NCBI GenBank assembly: GCA_945862235.1
Contig: CAMAYU010000051.1
Location: 1-33,210 of the forward strand
Direction: 5' to 3'
DNA: 33,210 nt
Source of the DNA: Schlesneria paludicola DSM 18645
GTDB taxonomy: Bacteria; Planctomycetota; Planctomycetia; Planctomycetales; Planctomycetaceae
Below the pieces are notes generated by a model, which saw only the letters and a program-made list of their open reading frames with translations, did no database searches and was not told where the DNA came from. The translations under genes were made by a program, and so were the position numbers. Of the stretch, positions 18,758 to 26,819 are shown one piece after another; positions within the stretch are counted from its first letter, which is position 1; every line of letters begins with the position of its first letter.

Positions 18758-18870
18758 CCACCCCGCCGGGCTTGCCCCGGTGGAATCAGGTCTTTGCACT
18801 ACTCAATTCCACTAGCTGCTTGATGTCGCGCAAAAACACGCGAGCCACCGGAATCAGCCTAGTGGGGACG
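18758..18870. repeat. Double-hairpin repeat (CCACCGGG family), copy 2
   Basis: It shares CCGGGCTTGCCCCG, the exact 20-base GGAATCAGGTCTTTGCACTA, and GCGCAAAAACACGCGAGCCACCGG with the copy at 11621-11750, in the same order. It occupies the gap between tadB and tadC. The second hairpin is more degenerate here. Confidence 0.7.
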
Positions 18871-18899
18871 CTTGTTTGAGGTCTGATGACGTTTTCGCC

Positions 18900-19871
18900 C
18901 TACACCTTGATATCGATGATCTTCTTGATGACCACTGCTCCCAAGATTTGCAGCACGATCCCGCCCGCGACCATTTTCTTGCCGAAGGGATGCGTGAACA
19001 GCAGCATCACGTAATCCGGGTTCAGCTTGTAGACGGCGAGAAACAGCGCGATGGGCAAACCCATCAGCACCGCACCGCTCAGACGGCCTTCACCGGTCAG
19101 TGCCTGGATCATTCCAAAAATCTTGAACCGCTCGCGAACGACTTCGCAAATCTTGTCGATGATTTCGGCGAGGTCACCGCCCGTTTGCCGTTGGATCGAG
19201 ACGGCCGTGATGAAGAACTTCAGGTCGAGATTCGGCATCCGCTTCATCATGTTCTTCAGCGTCTGTTCGACCGGAATCCCGAGGTTCTGTTCCTCGAAGG
19301 CGATTTGAAATTCGAGGCCGATCGGTGCGGCCATCTCTTCGCTGATCATTTGCATCCCGGAGTTCAAGCTGTGGCCGGAGCGGAGCGCTCGGGCCAACAA
19401 CGAGAGTGCATCGGGGAACTGAGTGCCAAACTTGGCGAACCGCTTCTTGCGTCGGAACACCAACCACAACGTAGGCAGGCTTCCGAGCATGGCGAAGTAA
19501 ACCGGCAACAGTGGCGTTGGCGATTGAAGCACGACCCCCGCGATCGCTCCCACCGAGCCGATGCCGCAAGAAATCAAGAGTAGCGATTGCAGGTCGATCG
19601 GCGAGTCGGCCTGCTCTAGGAACTCGCCCCATTTCCCTAGGTTCTTCGAGTACTTGCCGAATGCCGACGGCTTGGCCTTCGTGCCGCCCACCATGTCTTG
19701 CTTGATCAGACTGCGAGTGACCTCCGCTTCCGCCGTCTTGCTACCTGCCAAGACATCGAGCCGGTCTTCAGCGCGCGTCGATCCCGCCTCGTTGACCATC
19801 GTGTAGATGGCCGACGCGAGTGCTGCCGCGCCAATGAACGCGGCTCCCGAAATCATCCAGATCGGATCCAT
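18900..19871 (-). CDS. tadB: Tad pilus assembly membrane protein TadB (type II secretion F family)
   Basis: The 323-aa inner-membrane protein is the TadB-type partner of TadC. It has an N-terminal helix (WMISGAAFIGAAALASAIYTMV), a hydrophobic pair around residues 100-150, the F-domain core QFPDALSLLARALRSGHSLNSGMQMISEEM and MPNLDLKFFITAVSIQRQTGGDLAEIIDKI, and two C-terminal membrane segments. It is inferred to form the assembly platform with TadC. The ATG at 19871 has GGGAG about 8 bases upstream. A longer frame to 19976 would translate through an inverted repeat and is rejected. cpaF lies 183 bases upstream on the same strand. Confidence 0.9.
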   Translation of the reverse strand: MDPIWMISGAAFIGAAALASAIYTMVNEAGSTRAEDRLDVLAGSKTAEAEVTRSLIKQDMVGGTKAKPSAFGKYSKNLGKWGEFLEQADSPIDLQSLLLISCGIGSVGAIAGVVLQSPTPLLPVYFAMLGSLPTLWLVFRRKKRFAKFGTQFPDALSLLARALRSGHSLNSGMQMISEEMAAPIGLEFQIAFEEQNLGIPVEQTLKNMMKRMPNLDLKFFITAVSIQRQTGGDLAEIIDKICEVVRERFKIFGMIQALTGEGRLSGAVLMGLPIALFLAVYKLNPDYVMLLFTHPFGKKMVAGGIVLQILGAVVIKKIIDIKV

Positions 19872-19937
19872 CTGATCCACTCCCGGTCTCGATTGAAAAT
19901 GGAACGAAATCTGTAGTCGGAACCCGTGTTCCATTTC

Positions 19938-20014
19938 AAAACTAGCCCGACGCGCAAGCGAGGGCTTCGCACACATCCAACGTCCAGCCCTCGCTCGCGC
20001 GTCGGGCTAGTTTT
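19938..20014. repeat. 29-bp-arm inverted repeat (AGCCCGACGCGCAAGCG family)
   Basis: Arms 19938-19966 and 19986-20014 run AAAACTAGCCC to GCGAGGGCT and pair with one mismatch. The outside flank CCATTTC is also shared with the copy at 13165-13241. It lies between cpaF and tadB. Confidence 0.82.
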
Positions 20015-20054
20015 TCCGACTCCACAAAACTCGGAGTTGGTTTTGGACAGATCC

Positions 20055-21377
20055 TTACTTGCCGAGTGGCCTCGCCGCGAACAGGTTCGACGGCAGCTTG
20101 ACCCCCGCGCCTTCGAGGCGACTCATGAACTGAGGTCGCACGCCGGTCGCTTCGAAATGACCGAACGCACGATTGCTCTCGTCGATGCCGTCCTGTTTGA
20201 ACAAGAAGATGTCCTGCATCACGATTTGGTCCTGCTCCATGTTCAGCACTTCGGTGACGTAGGTCAGCTTGCGCGGACCGCCCTGCAACCGTTGGACTTG
20301 CACGATGAGATCGACGGCAGCGGCGAACTGCTGACGCAACGCACGGATTGGTAATTCCACGCCACCCATCGCGATCATCGTTTCGAGTCGCGACATGGCG
20401 TCGCGCGGAGTGTTTGCGTGAATGGTCGTCATCGAGCCTTCGTGACCCGTGTTCATGGCTTGCAACATGTCGAGCGATTCGGGACCGCGACACTCACCGA
20501 TGATGATTCGGTCGGGTCGCATTCGCAGGGCGTTCTTCACGAGATCGGTCGCCGTGACGCGGCCCTTCCCTTCGATGTTCGATGGTCGCGTCTCCAGTCT
20601 CAGGACGTGGTCTTGTTGCAGTTGGAGTTCGGCCGCGTCCTCAATCGTGATGACGCGCTGATCGTTTTGGATGAAGCTCGACAACGTGTTGAGCAGCGTC
20701 GTTTTTCCGGAACCGGTACCGCCGCTGATGATGATGTTCAGACGAGCCTTGATCGCTCCTTCCAACAGCAATGCCATCTCAGGCGTGAAGGCCCCGAATT
20801 TCATCAGGTCTTCCAAACCGAGCGGCTTCGATCCGAAACGCCGAATCGTCAACGAAGGACCGTCGAGGGCCAGCGGCGGAATGATCGCGTTCACGCGGGA
20901 GCCGTCCGCCAAACGAGCATCAACCATCGGCGACGTTTCATCGCACCGGCGACCGACGCGCGAGACGATGCGATCGAGAATCTGCATCAGGTGTGCGTTG
21001 TCGCGGAAGGTCACTTCCGACCGCTGAATGCGCCCGTTCTTTTCGATGAAGACGTTCTTCGGCCCGTTAATCATGATGTCGGCGACCCCCTGCTCCTTGA
21101 GCAGAATCTCTAGCGGGCCGTAACCGAAGGTATCGTCGAGCACTTCTTCAACGAGTCGTTCGCGTTCCGAACGGTTGAGCGCGGGGTTCTCGGTGTCGCA
21201 CAGATGTTCGACGACGAGACGGATCTCGCGACGCAACGTGTCGCCCTGCAAGTCACCCAAACGCGAGAGATCGAGCTTCTCGACCAGCTTGCCGTGGATG
21301 AGCCGCTTCAGGCTTTCAAAGTCCAACTCGGCGGAAGGACCACGACCACGAGGAGGAGCGGAACTGACTGCGGCCAT
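20055..21377 (-). CDS. cpaF: CpaF/TadA-type secretion ATPase of the Tad pilus
   Basis: The 440-aa cytoplasmic hexameric ATPase powers assembly of Tad (Flp) pili. Visible parts are the N-terminal three-helix region, [13 protein letters not shown] (about 81-93), [33 protein letters not shown], Walker [11 protein letters not shown] (218-227), an Asp box in [13 protein letters not shown], Walker B in [14 protein letters not shown], and a His box in [14 protein letters not shown]. All catalytic motifs are intact. The ATG at 21377 has GGAG about 11 bases upstream; the ATG at 21410 (11 residues longer) has no visible site. tadB and tadC follow on the same strand. Pilin, prepilin peptidase, secretin and TadZ/CpaE genes are not in the window. 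Confidence 0.94.
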   Translation of the reverse strand: MAAVSSAPPRGRGPSAELDFESLKRLIHGKLVEKLDLSRLGDLQGDTLRREIRLVVEHLCDTENPALNRSERERLVEEVLDDTFGYGPLEILLKEQGVADIMINGPKNVFIEKNGRIQRSEVTFRDNAHLMQILDRIVSRVGRRCDETSPMVDARLADGSRVNAIIPPLALDGPSLTIRRFGSKPLGLEDLMKFGAFTPEMALLLEGAIKARLNIIISGGTGSGKTTLLNTLSSFIQNDQRVITIEDAAELQLQQDHVLRLETRPSNIEGKGRVTATDLVKNALRMRPDRIIIGECRGPESLDMLQAMNTGHEGSMTTIHANTPRDAMSRLETMIAMGGVELPIRALRQQFAAAVDLIVQVQRLQGGPRKLTYVTEVLNMEQDQIVMQDIFLFKQDGIDESNRAFGHFEATGVRPQFMSRLEGAGVKLPSNLFAARPLGK

Positions 21378-21577
21378 TTTGGTGTGAACTCCGAACGGGG
21401 CGATCGTCATCGAGCAGGGCGTTGTTCGGGGGGAACAACCGGCAGGAAACCAAACTCACCGAAAACCGGCACAGTCCAGCCTCTCCAGCCAAACCTAGGT
21501 CACGTTCGGGAGGTTGCAAAAAAGAAACACGCCATTCGCGTCGAATGACTGTTCCGGTCGCACCGATCGCGACGAAA

Positions 21578-22586
21578 TCAACGCGCGGGCATGCAAGGCC
21601 GTCGTCGCGAAGTGCTCCAGAATTGGCGAGCGCGTTGGTGCCACCCGCTGATGGTCTGGTAAGCTTTGCGGATCAACCACGATACCAAACCAGCTTCAAC
21701 CACCATTTCAGCCAGTTTGTGCGGGCCAACAACAGTGACGGTGTCGTCATCTGGTTCCGCGAGCGGTTTCTTTGATGAATGATAGACGTAGAACATGCGG
21801 TGATGCGAAAGCGTCTCAAACTGGCCGACGTACTTGTCGAGTTCCGCTTGATCGGTGCTCGATTTCACCTGCACGAAAGCTCGTTCATCCGTTGTTGGCA
21901 ACGTCATTTCTATGTCGATCGTCTGCTGCGGGCCTCCGACATCGCCCTGACGACGCCAGCCGCTAACGGAGAATACGAGGCCCACAAGCGCTTCAAAGTC
22001 ATGCCACGTTAGCAGCCGAACATTCCGACCACCGCCTCGATCATCTCGCGGAGCGCTTCGTTGGCTCTTTCGACTTCTGCCGTTTTCTCTCCATTGATTC
22101 GGCGAATAACGTATTGCTCGAGGTCAACGTCGCAAGTCGTGCCGCGATATGCAGCGAGTTTGTTAATCACACCGGAAAGCCGATCCTTGCTCAGCGGCTC
22201 TCCTTTGATGTCCTTCCATTGCCAGCCACCAACGACTCGACGGAACACTCCGTCGCGACTTTGGTGTTGCTCTGCTGGATCGTGCGAAAGGAAGCCCCAA
22301 TAAAGCTGTTCCCTCGCGAACGTGATCCAGAGTGCGTTCCATCGTCTTCAAAAAACAGCCGTGATTCGTTCGTGATTCGGGTTGCCGTGCCCGTGTCCTT
22401 GCCGCCTTCAAGAAAGCTAGTCGTAAGCTCGTTTCATTTGCTCGCACAACACAACGGAAGCCGTTCGTCGGAAGCCGCACCAAACCCAAAACGGATAATT
22501 CCGTCTCTGATGCACTCTTGCTCCCAATCACCCCCGCAACCGAGTTTTATGGATCGAACACGATTGGGCTTGATTGCATTGCTCAT
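21578..22586 (-). pseudogene. Decayed Mrr-like restriction endonuclease family gene (one nonsense, two frameshifts)
   Basis: Reading across three frames restores one protein of about 336 aa. It starts MSNAIKPNRVRSIKLG at ATG 22586, with GGAG 7 bases upstream. Frame A stops at TGA 22434-22436 (probably a former TGG) and resumes NELTTSFLEGGKDTGTATR to FFEDDG. A one-base deletion near 22334-22340 moves to ALWITFAREQLYWGF and VVGGWQWKDI, ending ALREMIEAVVGMF. A second one-base deletion near 22014-22023 moves to RLLTWHDFEALVGLVFSVSGW, then IDIEM and FVQVKSS, the D/E...QxK-type active site of the Mrr/PD-(D/E)xK fold. Repairing both deletions gives a total divisible by three. The family is inferred to be a modification-dependent or Mrr-like nuclease with an N-terminal recognition domain. 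It should be non-functional. Neighbouring genes are intact, which argues against general sequencing error. Confidence 0.78.
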
Positions 22587-22650
22587 GGCTAAACTCCACG
22601 CACCGTAAGTCTTTCGTTTCGTGTCTTTCGCGTATTTCGTGGTTCAAACC

Positions 22651-22821
22651 TCTTCCTCACTTCGCCCAATCCAGCACGACCTTGCCGCACTGTCCGGAGA
22701 GCATGGCATCGAAGCCCTTTTGGAAATCGGTGTAGTGGAAACGGTGAGTGATCACCGGTTTGATGTTCAGGCCGCCTTAGAGCATGACCGTCATTTTGTA
22801 CCACGTTTCATACACCTCGCG
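22651..22821 (-). pseudogene. Duplicated 3' fragment of tdh (direct repeat, distal copy)
   Basis: These 171 bases align without gaps to 25422-25592, the last 55 codons of tdh plus a few bases past its stop, with roughly ten substitutions. On the minus strand it still reads most of the C-terminal [20 protein letters not shown] segment, but a TAA interrupts it after the TVML segment. No start or remaining tdh sequence is present. Together with the intact tdh end it brackets the M66 protease gene as a direct repeat. Confidence 0.88.
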
Positions 22822-22907
22822 GCTCGTGTCCGGTACTGGAGTCGCTTTGGATGAAGCCCCGGGGGTTCGCAAAGACGCTCCAACACCATCGACCGTTCGC
22901 AGTCAGC

Positions 22908-25289
22908 TCACTTGCCGGAACTGAGCGGTCGGCCGTTAACCGTGTAGGACAGTTTTTCGGTCGCTGGTGCGATCGGTTTACTGTCGAGGGTTTTCCCGCG
23001 GCAGACGACAGAGACTTTTTTCGGCTGAGCGGATTCGGGGATGTTCACGTGGAACTTGTTCATGACTTTGGTGCTGAGGCGTTGATTTGCCAGGCGGAAG
23101 CGGAGTGGGCCGTTGCTTGTCTCGACCAGCAGGTGGCAGTCTTGATTATTTGAGGGGCCGCGATCATCGCTGTAGGTAAAGCCGTAGGCTCCGTGCAGCG
23201 CGGGATAAATGGTGGTCTTCAAACCACCTTCTGGGTCGTAGTAACCGATCAGCGTTGTGACGGGGACTCCAAACGACTGTGGTTTGCGTTCGATCGTCAG
23301 GTCTGTTGCCGCACCCTCCTTCCAGCGTTTTCCGTCGGAGACGTAGCTCTTATTAAAGCCGCGCGGGACTGTGATCTGGTTCCCATTCAGGAAGAGAGTG
23401 CTGCTGTAGCTCGCCTCGTGATCGATCGCGATGGTCCGTCCACGATTGGCCGTCGATGCTGCCGGAACGGGAATGTTTTTGGTCCAGTTGCCGTCGCCCA
23501 TTGCCACGTTGACGCGGTCATATTCGGCCAGCAGTGATGCCAGCTTCTTTTCGCTGAGGTCGTTCACCGGCGCAGTAGTCTGAGTCCCGAATTCAATCTT
23601 ATGGCTGTATGGCTCCATTGTGCCTGTGGCCTCATTCCACTTGCTGAATCCAGTTGGAGACTTGGCATCAAACACCGCCTTGCCTTCCAGGAAACGCTGG
23701 ATGATGGATGTTGTGTTTGGCGTATAAGGCGTAAAACGGACGAAGCTCGACATCGGCGAGCCTCCCGCCATCGCGTCCATGCCAAAGGAACGGCCGTCGA
23801 ACGGTCCTTGGCATTGTTCCTCCAGACAGGTGTCTTTGCCGCTACGTACCGGTGAGAAGTTGGGGATGAAACGGTTCTTATCAGCGTCCCAGCCCCACGT
23901 GGAGTTGATCTGGTCGGCGCTGCGATGCACCGAACCCTTGAAGCCGTCAACGTAATGACCGAGACCGTAGTTGTGTCCGACTTCGTGGCTGAACTCGTTG
24001 TGCAGCGAGTCATCAAGAGTCACGATGCCGCCTCCACCAGAACCGCCATGCACGACCAGTCCGGATTTGTACATGCCGACGCTGTTGTGGGCGGCCAATT
24101 GGGCAGCGACATAAGGGTGGCTGCTTTCACCCTCGCCAGCAGTGCTGTTGATGCCGTAATTGGCATTGTCGATGCCGTGCGAGACTAGTTCCTTGCCGAT
24201 CCTCTGACGCATGGTTCCGTTGTGCCAGTCGCCTTTGCTCGGATCATGCTCGGTCAGCAAGGCCCCGTCAGGCAGCATCACTTCGGGAAGGGATAGTGGT
24301 GCGTACTGGCTCACGATCAATCGGCTCGTGGGCGCAGCCTGGAAGTACTCCCGATGAGCCGAAGGATCATTCGCGAAGTGAAACTGGTCGCGAGGCGGCG
24401 TCAGCATCCCGATGTCAATTGTGTGAATGAGCAATTCGGTGGGGGCTCCAACCTTCAAATCGGCGAGCGTTCCGCTCTGGGAGCCGTGCTGAATCTGAAG
24501 GTTCAGGCCGGGCAGAATCCATTCAGCGGGCAGCACACCGCTCCATGTATTGTCGGCGTATTTGATTCCCTGATTGTCGAGATCGCTTTCCAGAATCCAC
24601 TGACCTCGCACCGATTTGAAGAGCAGGGTCTGACCGCGATTGATCGCGGCTCCACGACCGCTGTAGTGGACCGTCGATCCATAACCGGCACTTGAGCGAA
24701 CGCGCAGGAGCTTACCGTCGAACTCGGCTCCGCTTGGAACATAAATGTCGCGGACCCACTGTCCGTCGGCAGTCTGAATCTCGACAAGCTTGCTCTGCCG
24801 CAGCCGACCTTGCAGAAAGGTCTCTTCCGGCTCGGCCAGCTTTTGCAACTCAAGCCTGTTGTTGATGACGCTTTCGGCCTTGGCGGGAACCGTGAAATCA
24901 ATCTTCTCGTCTGGAATGCCATCCAGGTCGTAAGCGGTTTGGGGAAGCTTTTCGGGAGGATCAAGGCTAAGCGTGCCGAGTTCTTTTCCCGCTATGTCAC
25001 GAGCGGTGACTTGCAGGGGCATCTTGCCATTCGGTTTCAGCGGCTGCACCAGCAACAGGGTCCTGCGCTGACTGATCAGATATGGTTGGTTGTCCCCCGT
25101 GCGAGGATGAGCCGGCAAGATCTGACTCTGCGCGAATCTCACCTGAGCAGAAAGTGATCCCTGCAAATCATCGGTCGGAGTAGTTGTATTGAAGACCAAC
25201 GTCTTCGCTGCCTGATCCGCCGCAAACAAAGATCCCCACATCAATCCCGCCGTCATCATTCCGGCAACGGTTCGGACGAAAATATTCAT
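22908..25289 (-). CDS. stcE: Secreted StcE-like M66 zinc metalloprotease (mucinase family)
   Basis: The 793-aa protein is collinear with the E. coli O157:H7 mucinase StcE (family M66), which cleaves mucin-type O-glycosylated proteins. A signal peptide (MNIFVRTVAGMMTAGLMWGSLFA) is followed by the DLQGSLSAQVRFAQSQILPAHP segment. The zinc site HEVGHNYGLGH spans 435-445, with Glu436 corresponding to catalytic Glu447 of StcE, and FKGSVHRSADQINSTWGWDAD comes right after. FDGRSFGMDAMAGGSP, YTPNTTSIIQRFLE, GVPVTTLIGYYDPEGG and YGAYGFTYSDD follow. Cysteine pairs (TCLEEQC, QDC with VVC) are kept. The protein ends at about TVNGRPLSSGK, so StcE's last ~100 residues, containing the mucin-binding X409 region, are absent. 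The ATG at 25289 precedes the signal peptide; AGGA and GAGAG lie upstream. The longer frame to 25412 crosses a repeat. Direct repeats of the tdh end flank the gene. Similarity is from memory, not alignment. Confidence 0.93.
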   Translation of the reverse strand: MNIFVRTVAGMMTAGLMWGSLFAADQAAKTLVFNTTTPTDDLQGSLSAQVRFAQSQILPAHPRTGDNQPYLISQRRTLLLVQPLKPNGKMPLQVTARDIAGKELGTLSLDPPEKLPQTAYDLDGIPDEKIDFTVPAKAESVINNRLELQKLAEPEETFLQGRLRQSKLVEIQTADGQWVRDIYVPSGAEFDGKLLRVRSSAGYGSTVHYSGRGAAINRGQTLLFKSVRGQWILESDLDNQGIKYADNTWSGVLPAEWILPGLNLQIQHGSQSGTLADLKVGAPTELLIHTIDIGMLTPPRDQFHFANDPSAHREYFQAAPTSRLIVSQYAPLSLPEVMLPDGALLTEHDPSKGDWHNGTMRQRIGKELVSHGIDNANYGINSTAGEGESSHPYVAAQLAAHNSVGMYKSGLVVHGGSGGGGIVTLDDSLHNEFSHEVGHNYGLGHYVDGFKGSVHRSADQINSTWGWDADKNRFIPNFSPVRSGKDTCLEEQCQGPFDGRSFGMDAMAGGSPMSSFVRFTPYTPNTTSIIQRFLEGKAVFDAKSPTGFSKWNEATGTMEPYSHKIEFGTQTTAPVNDLSEKKLASLLAEYDRVNVAMGDGNWTKNIPVPAASTANRGRTIAIDHEASYSSTLFLNGNQITVPRGFNKSYVSDGKRWKEGAATDLTIERKPQSFGVPVTTLIGYYDPEGGLKTTIYPALHGAYGFTYSDDRGPSNNQDCHLLVETSNGPLRFRLANQRLSTKVMNKFHVNIPESAQPKKVSVVCRGKTLDSKPIAPATEKLSYTVNGRPLSSGK

Positions 25290-25340
25290 GCTGACTCTCG
25301 TTCCTGGTGGTCCCATCCGGCACTGTTTGTCCCAAGTTGC

Positions 25341-25417
25341 GTAGGGTGTGTGGAGTCTTCGGAACACACCATTCATCCTGCGGCGAGGGTGCGTTCCGAA
25401 GACTTCACGCACCCTAC
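25341..25417. repeat. Inverted repeat beginning GTAGGGTG
   Basis: Left arm (25341-25370, GTAGGGTGTGTGGAGTCTTC onward) pairs with the right arm ending in GACTTCACGCACCCTAC at 25417, with few mismatches over 30 bases. It begins GTAG and ends CTAC like the REP-like units. It lies between the M66 gene start and the proximal tdh repeat. Confidence 0.78.
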
Positions 25418-25421
25418 ATCT

Positions 25422-25592
25422 TCTTCCTCACGTCGCCCAATCCAGCACGACCTTGCCGCACTGTCCGGAGAGCATGGCATCGAAGCCCTTTTGGAAATCG
25501 GTGTAGTGGAAGCGGTGAGTGATCACCGGCTTGATGTTCAGGCCGCTCTGGAGCATCACCGTCATTTTGTACCACGTTTCGTACATCTCGCG
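25422..25592 (-). repeat. Proximal copy of the 171-bp direct repeat (3' end of tdh)
   Basis: This is the functional 3' end of tdh. It is the source copy for the fragment at 22651-22821, in the same orientation. The two copies are 2.77 kb apart and enclose the M66 gene and one inverted repeat. Confidence 0.88.
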
Positions 25593-26456
25593 ACCGTAGA
25601 TCCCCTTGATCGTGAGCATGTTGAAGACGACGAGGTTCCAGTCGATGGCCATCTCCTTTTCGGGGATGCCGAGCATCGCGATCTTGCCGCCGTGAGCCAT
25701 GCTGCTGATCATGCCATTGAACGCCGCCGGGTTCCCCGACATCTCCAGTCCGACATCGAAACCCTCTTTCATCCCGAGTTCTTTCTGCACGTCTGACAAA
25801 GACGTTTCGCGCGGATCGATGGCGCGCGTCGCACCCATCTTCTTCGCCAGATCGAGCCGGTACGAGTTGAGGTCGGTCACGACGACGTGTCTCGCCCCAG
25901 CATGTCGCACGATGGCGGTGGCCATCACACCGATCGGACCGGCGCCGGTGATGAGCACGTCCTCACCGAGCAGATCGAAACTGAGAGCCGTGTGGACCGC
26001 GTTGCCGAACGGGTCGAAGATCGACGCCACTTCTTGGTCGATGTCGGGCGCGTGGTGCCAGACGTTGGTCATCGGCAGCGACAGGTACTCGGCAAACGCG
26101 CCGGGTCGATTCACACCCACCCCTTTCGTGTGCGCACAGAGATGTCGCCGACCGGCCAGACAGTTGCGGCACGTCCCGCAGACGACATGCCCTTCCCCGC
26201 TGACGATCTCACCGGGATGAAAGTCGGTGACGTTCGAGCCGACCTCGACGACCTCACCCACGAACTCGTGGCCGACCGCCATCGGCACGGGGATGGTTTT
26301 TTGAGCCCACGCATCCCACTTGTAGATGTGAACATCCGTCCCGCAGATGCCGGTCTTCCGGATCTTGATCAGCACATCGTTGATCCCGATGGTCGGCTCG
26401 GGAATGTCTTCGAGCCACAATCCAACCTTGGCTTCACGTTTGACGAGGGCTTTCAT
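25428..26456 (-). CDS. tdh: L-threonine 3-dehydrogenase
   Basis: The 342-aa zinc-dependent medium-chain dehydrogenase oxidises threonine to 2-amino-3-ketobutyrate with NAD, the first step of threonine breakdown to glycine and acetyl-CoA. The catalytic zinc ligands Cys38 ([18 protein letters not shown]) and His63-Glu64 (GHEF) and the four structural-zinc cysteines (93, 96, 99, 107) are present. The nucleotide-binding [11 protein letters not shown] and the Tdh-specific [16 protein letters not shown] are intact. The ATG at 26456 has AGGAG 8 bases upstream. The usual partner kbl (2-amino-3-ketobutyrate CoA ligase) is not adjacent, and downstream sequence is occupied by the M66 insertion. An XRE-cupin regulator is divergent. 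Confidence 0.95.
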   Translation of the reverse strand: MKALVKREAKVGLWLEDIPEPTIGINDVLIKIRKTGICGTDVHIYKWDAWAQKTIPVPMAVGHEFVGEVVEVGSNVTDFHPGEIVSGEGHVVCGTCRNCLAGRRHLCAHTKGVGVNRPGAFAEYLSLPMTNVWHHAPDIDQEVASIFDPFGNAVHTALSFDLLGEDVLITGAGPIGVMATAIVRHAGARHVVVTDLNSYRLDLAKKMGATRAIDPRETSLSDVQKELGMKEGFDVGLEMSGNPAAFNGMISSMAHGGKIAMLGIPEKEMAIDWNLVVFNMLTIKGIYGREMYETWYKMTVMLQSGLNIKPVITHRFHYTDFQKGFDAMLSGQCGKVVLDWAT

Positions 26457-26495
26457 CGGGCGAACTCCTGCTTAGAAAGAGGGGAAGGCGTTGAA

Positions 26496-26724
26496 CCACG
26501 AATAGCACGAATCTGAAGAGGGGAGAGAGTCAGAACGGAATGGGTTTCAGGCCGCGTTGAATTCACCCTGATGTCCCCGACAGAAATTGCGATCAGGTGA
26601 GCCGGGCGGCGTAAGCCCCCAGACCATTTGAATCGGATTCAAGAGTCCGGGGGCTCACGCCGCCCGGCTCACTTGGTTTTGTTGGAGAATTCACCCCTGC
26701 TCTTCAGATTCGTGAGATTCGTGG
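26496..26724. repeat. Nested inverted repeats in the tdh-regulator gap
   Basis: Outer arms 26496-26520 and 26700-26724 (CCACGAAT..CACGAATCTGAAGAG) pair over 25 bases with two mismatches. Inside is a second inverted repeat, 26594-26676, with arms containing GAGCCGGGCGGCGTAAGCCC, of the same family as 27534-27615 and 33144-33210. The composite fills most of the 363-base divergent gap. Confidence 0.75.
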
Positions 26725-26819
26725 CCCAAACTCTTCGCCCCGTCATCCTGTATGCCGGACGAAGTGGGCGGTAAGCTAGACGCTTGGTGTGTTGTTTGCA
26801 AGACACAGTATCCACGATA

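Noticed and set aside
19872..19976. N-terminal extension of TadB
   Set aside because: The extra 35 residues would be translated from an inverted repeat, and the ATG at 19871 has a good ribosome-binding site before the first membrane helix.
22014..22023. Programmed -1 frameshift joining the two halves of the nuclease gene
   Set aside because: No slippery heptamer is present at the junction, and the same gene carries another frameshift and a nonsense codon, so decay explains it better.
22434..22436. Selenocysteine or stop-codon readthrough at the in-frame TGA
   Set aside because: Two frameshifts follow downstream in the same gene, so readthrough would not restore a product; TGG to TGA mutation is simpler.
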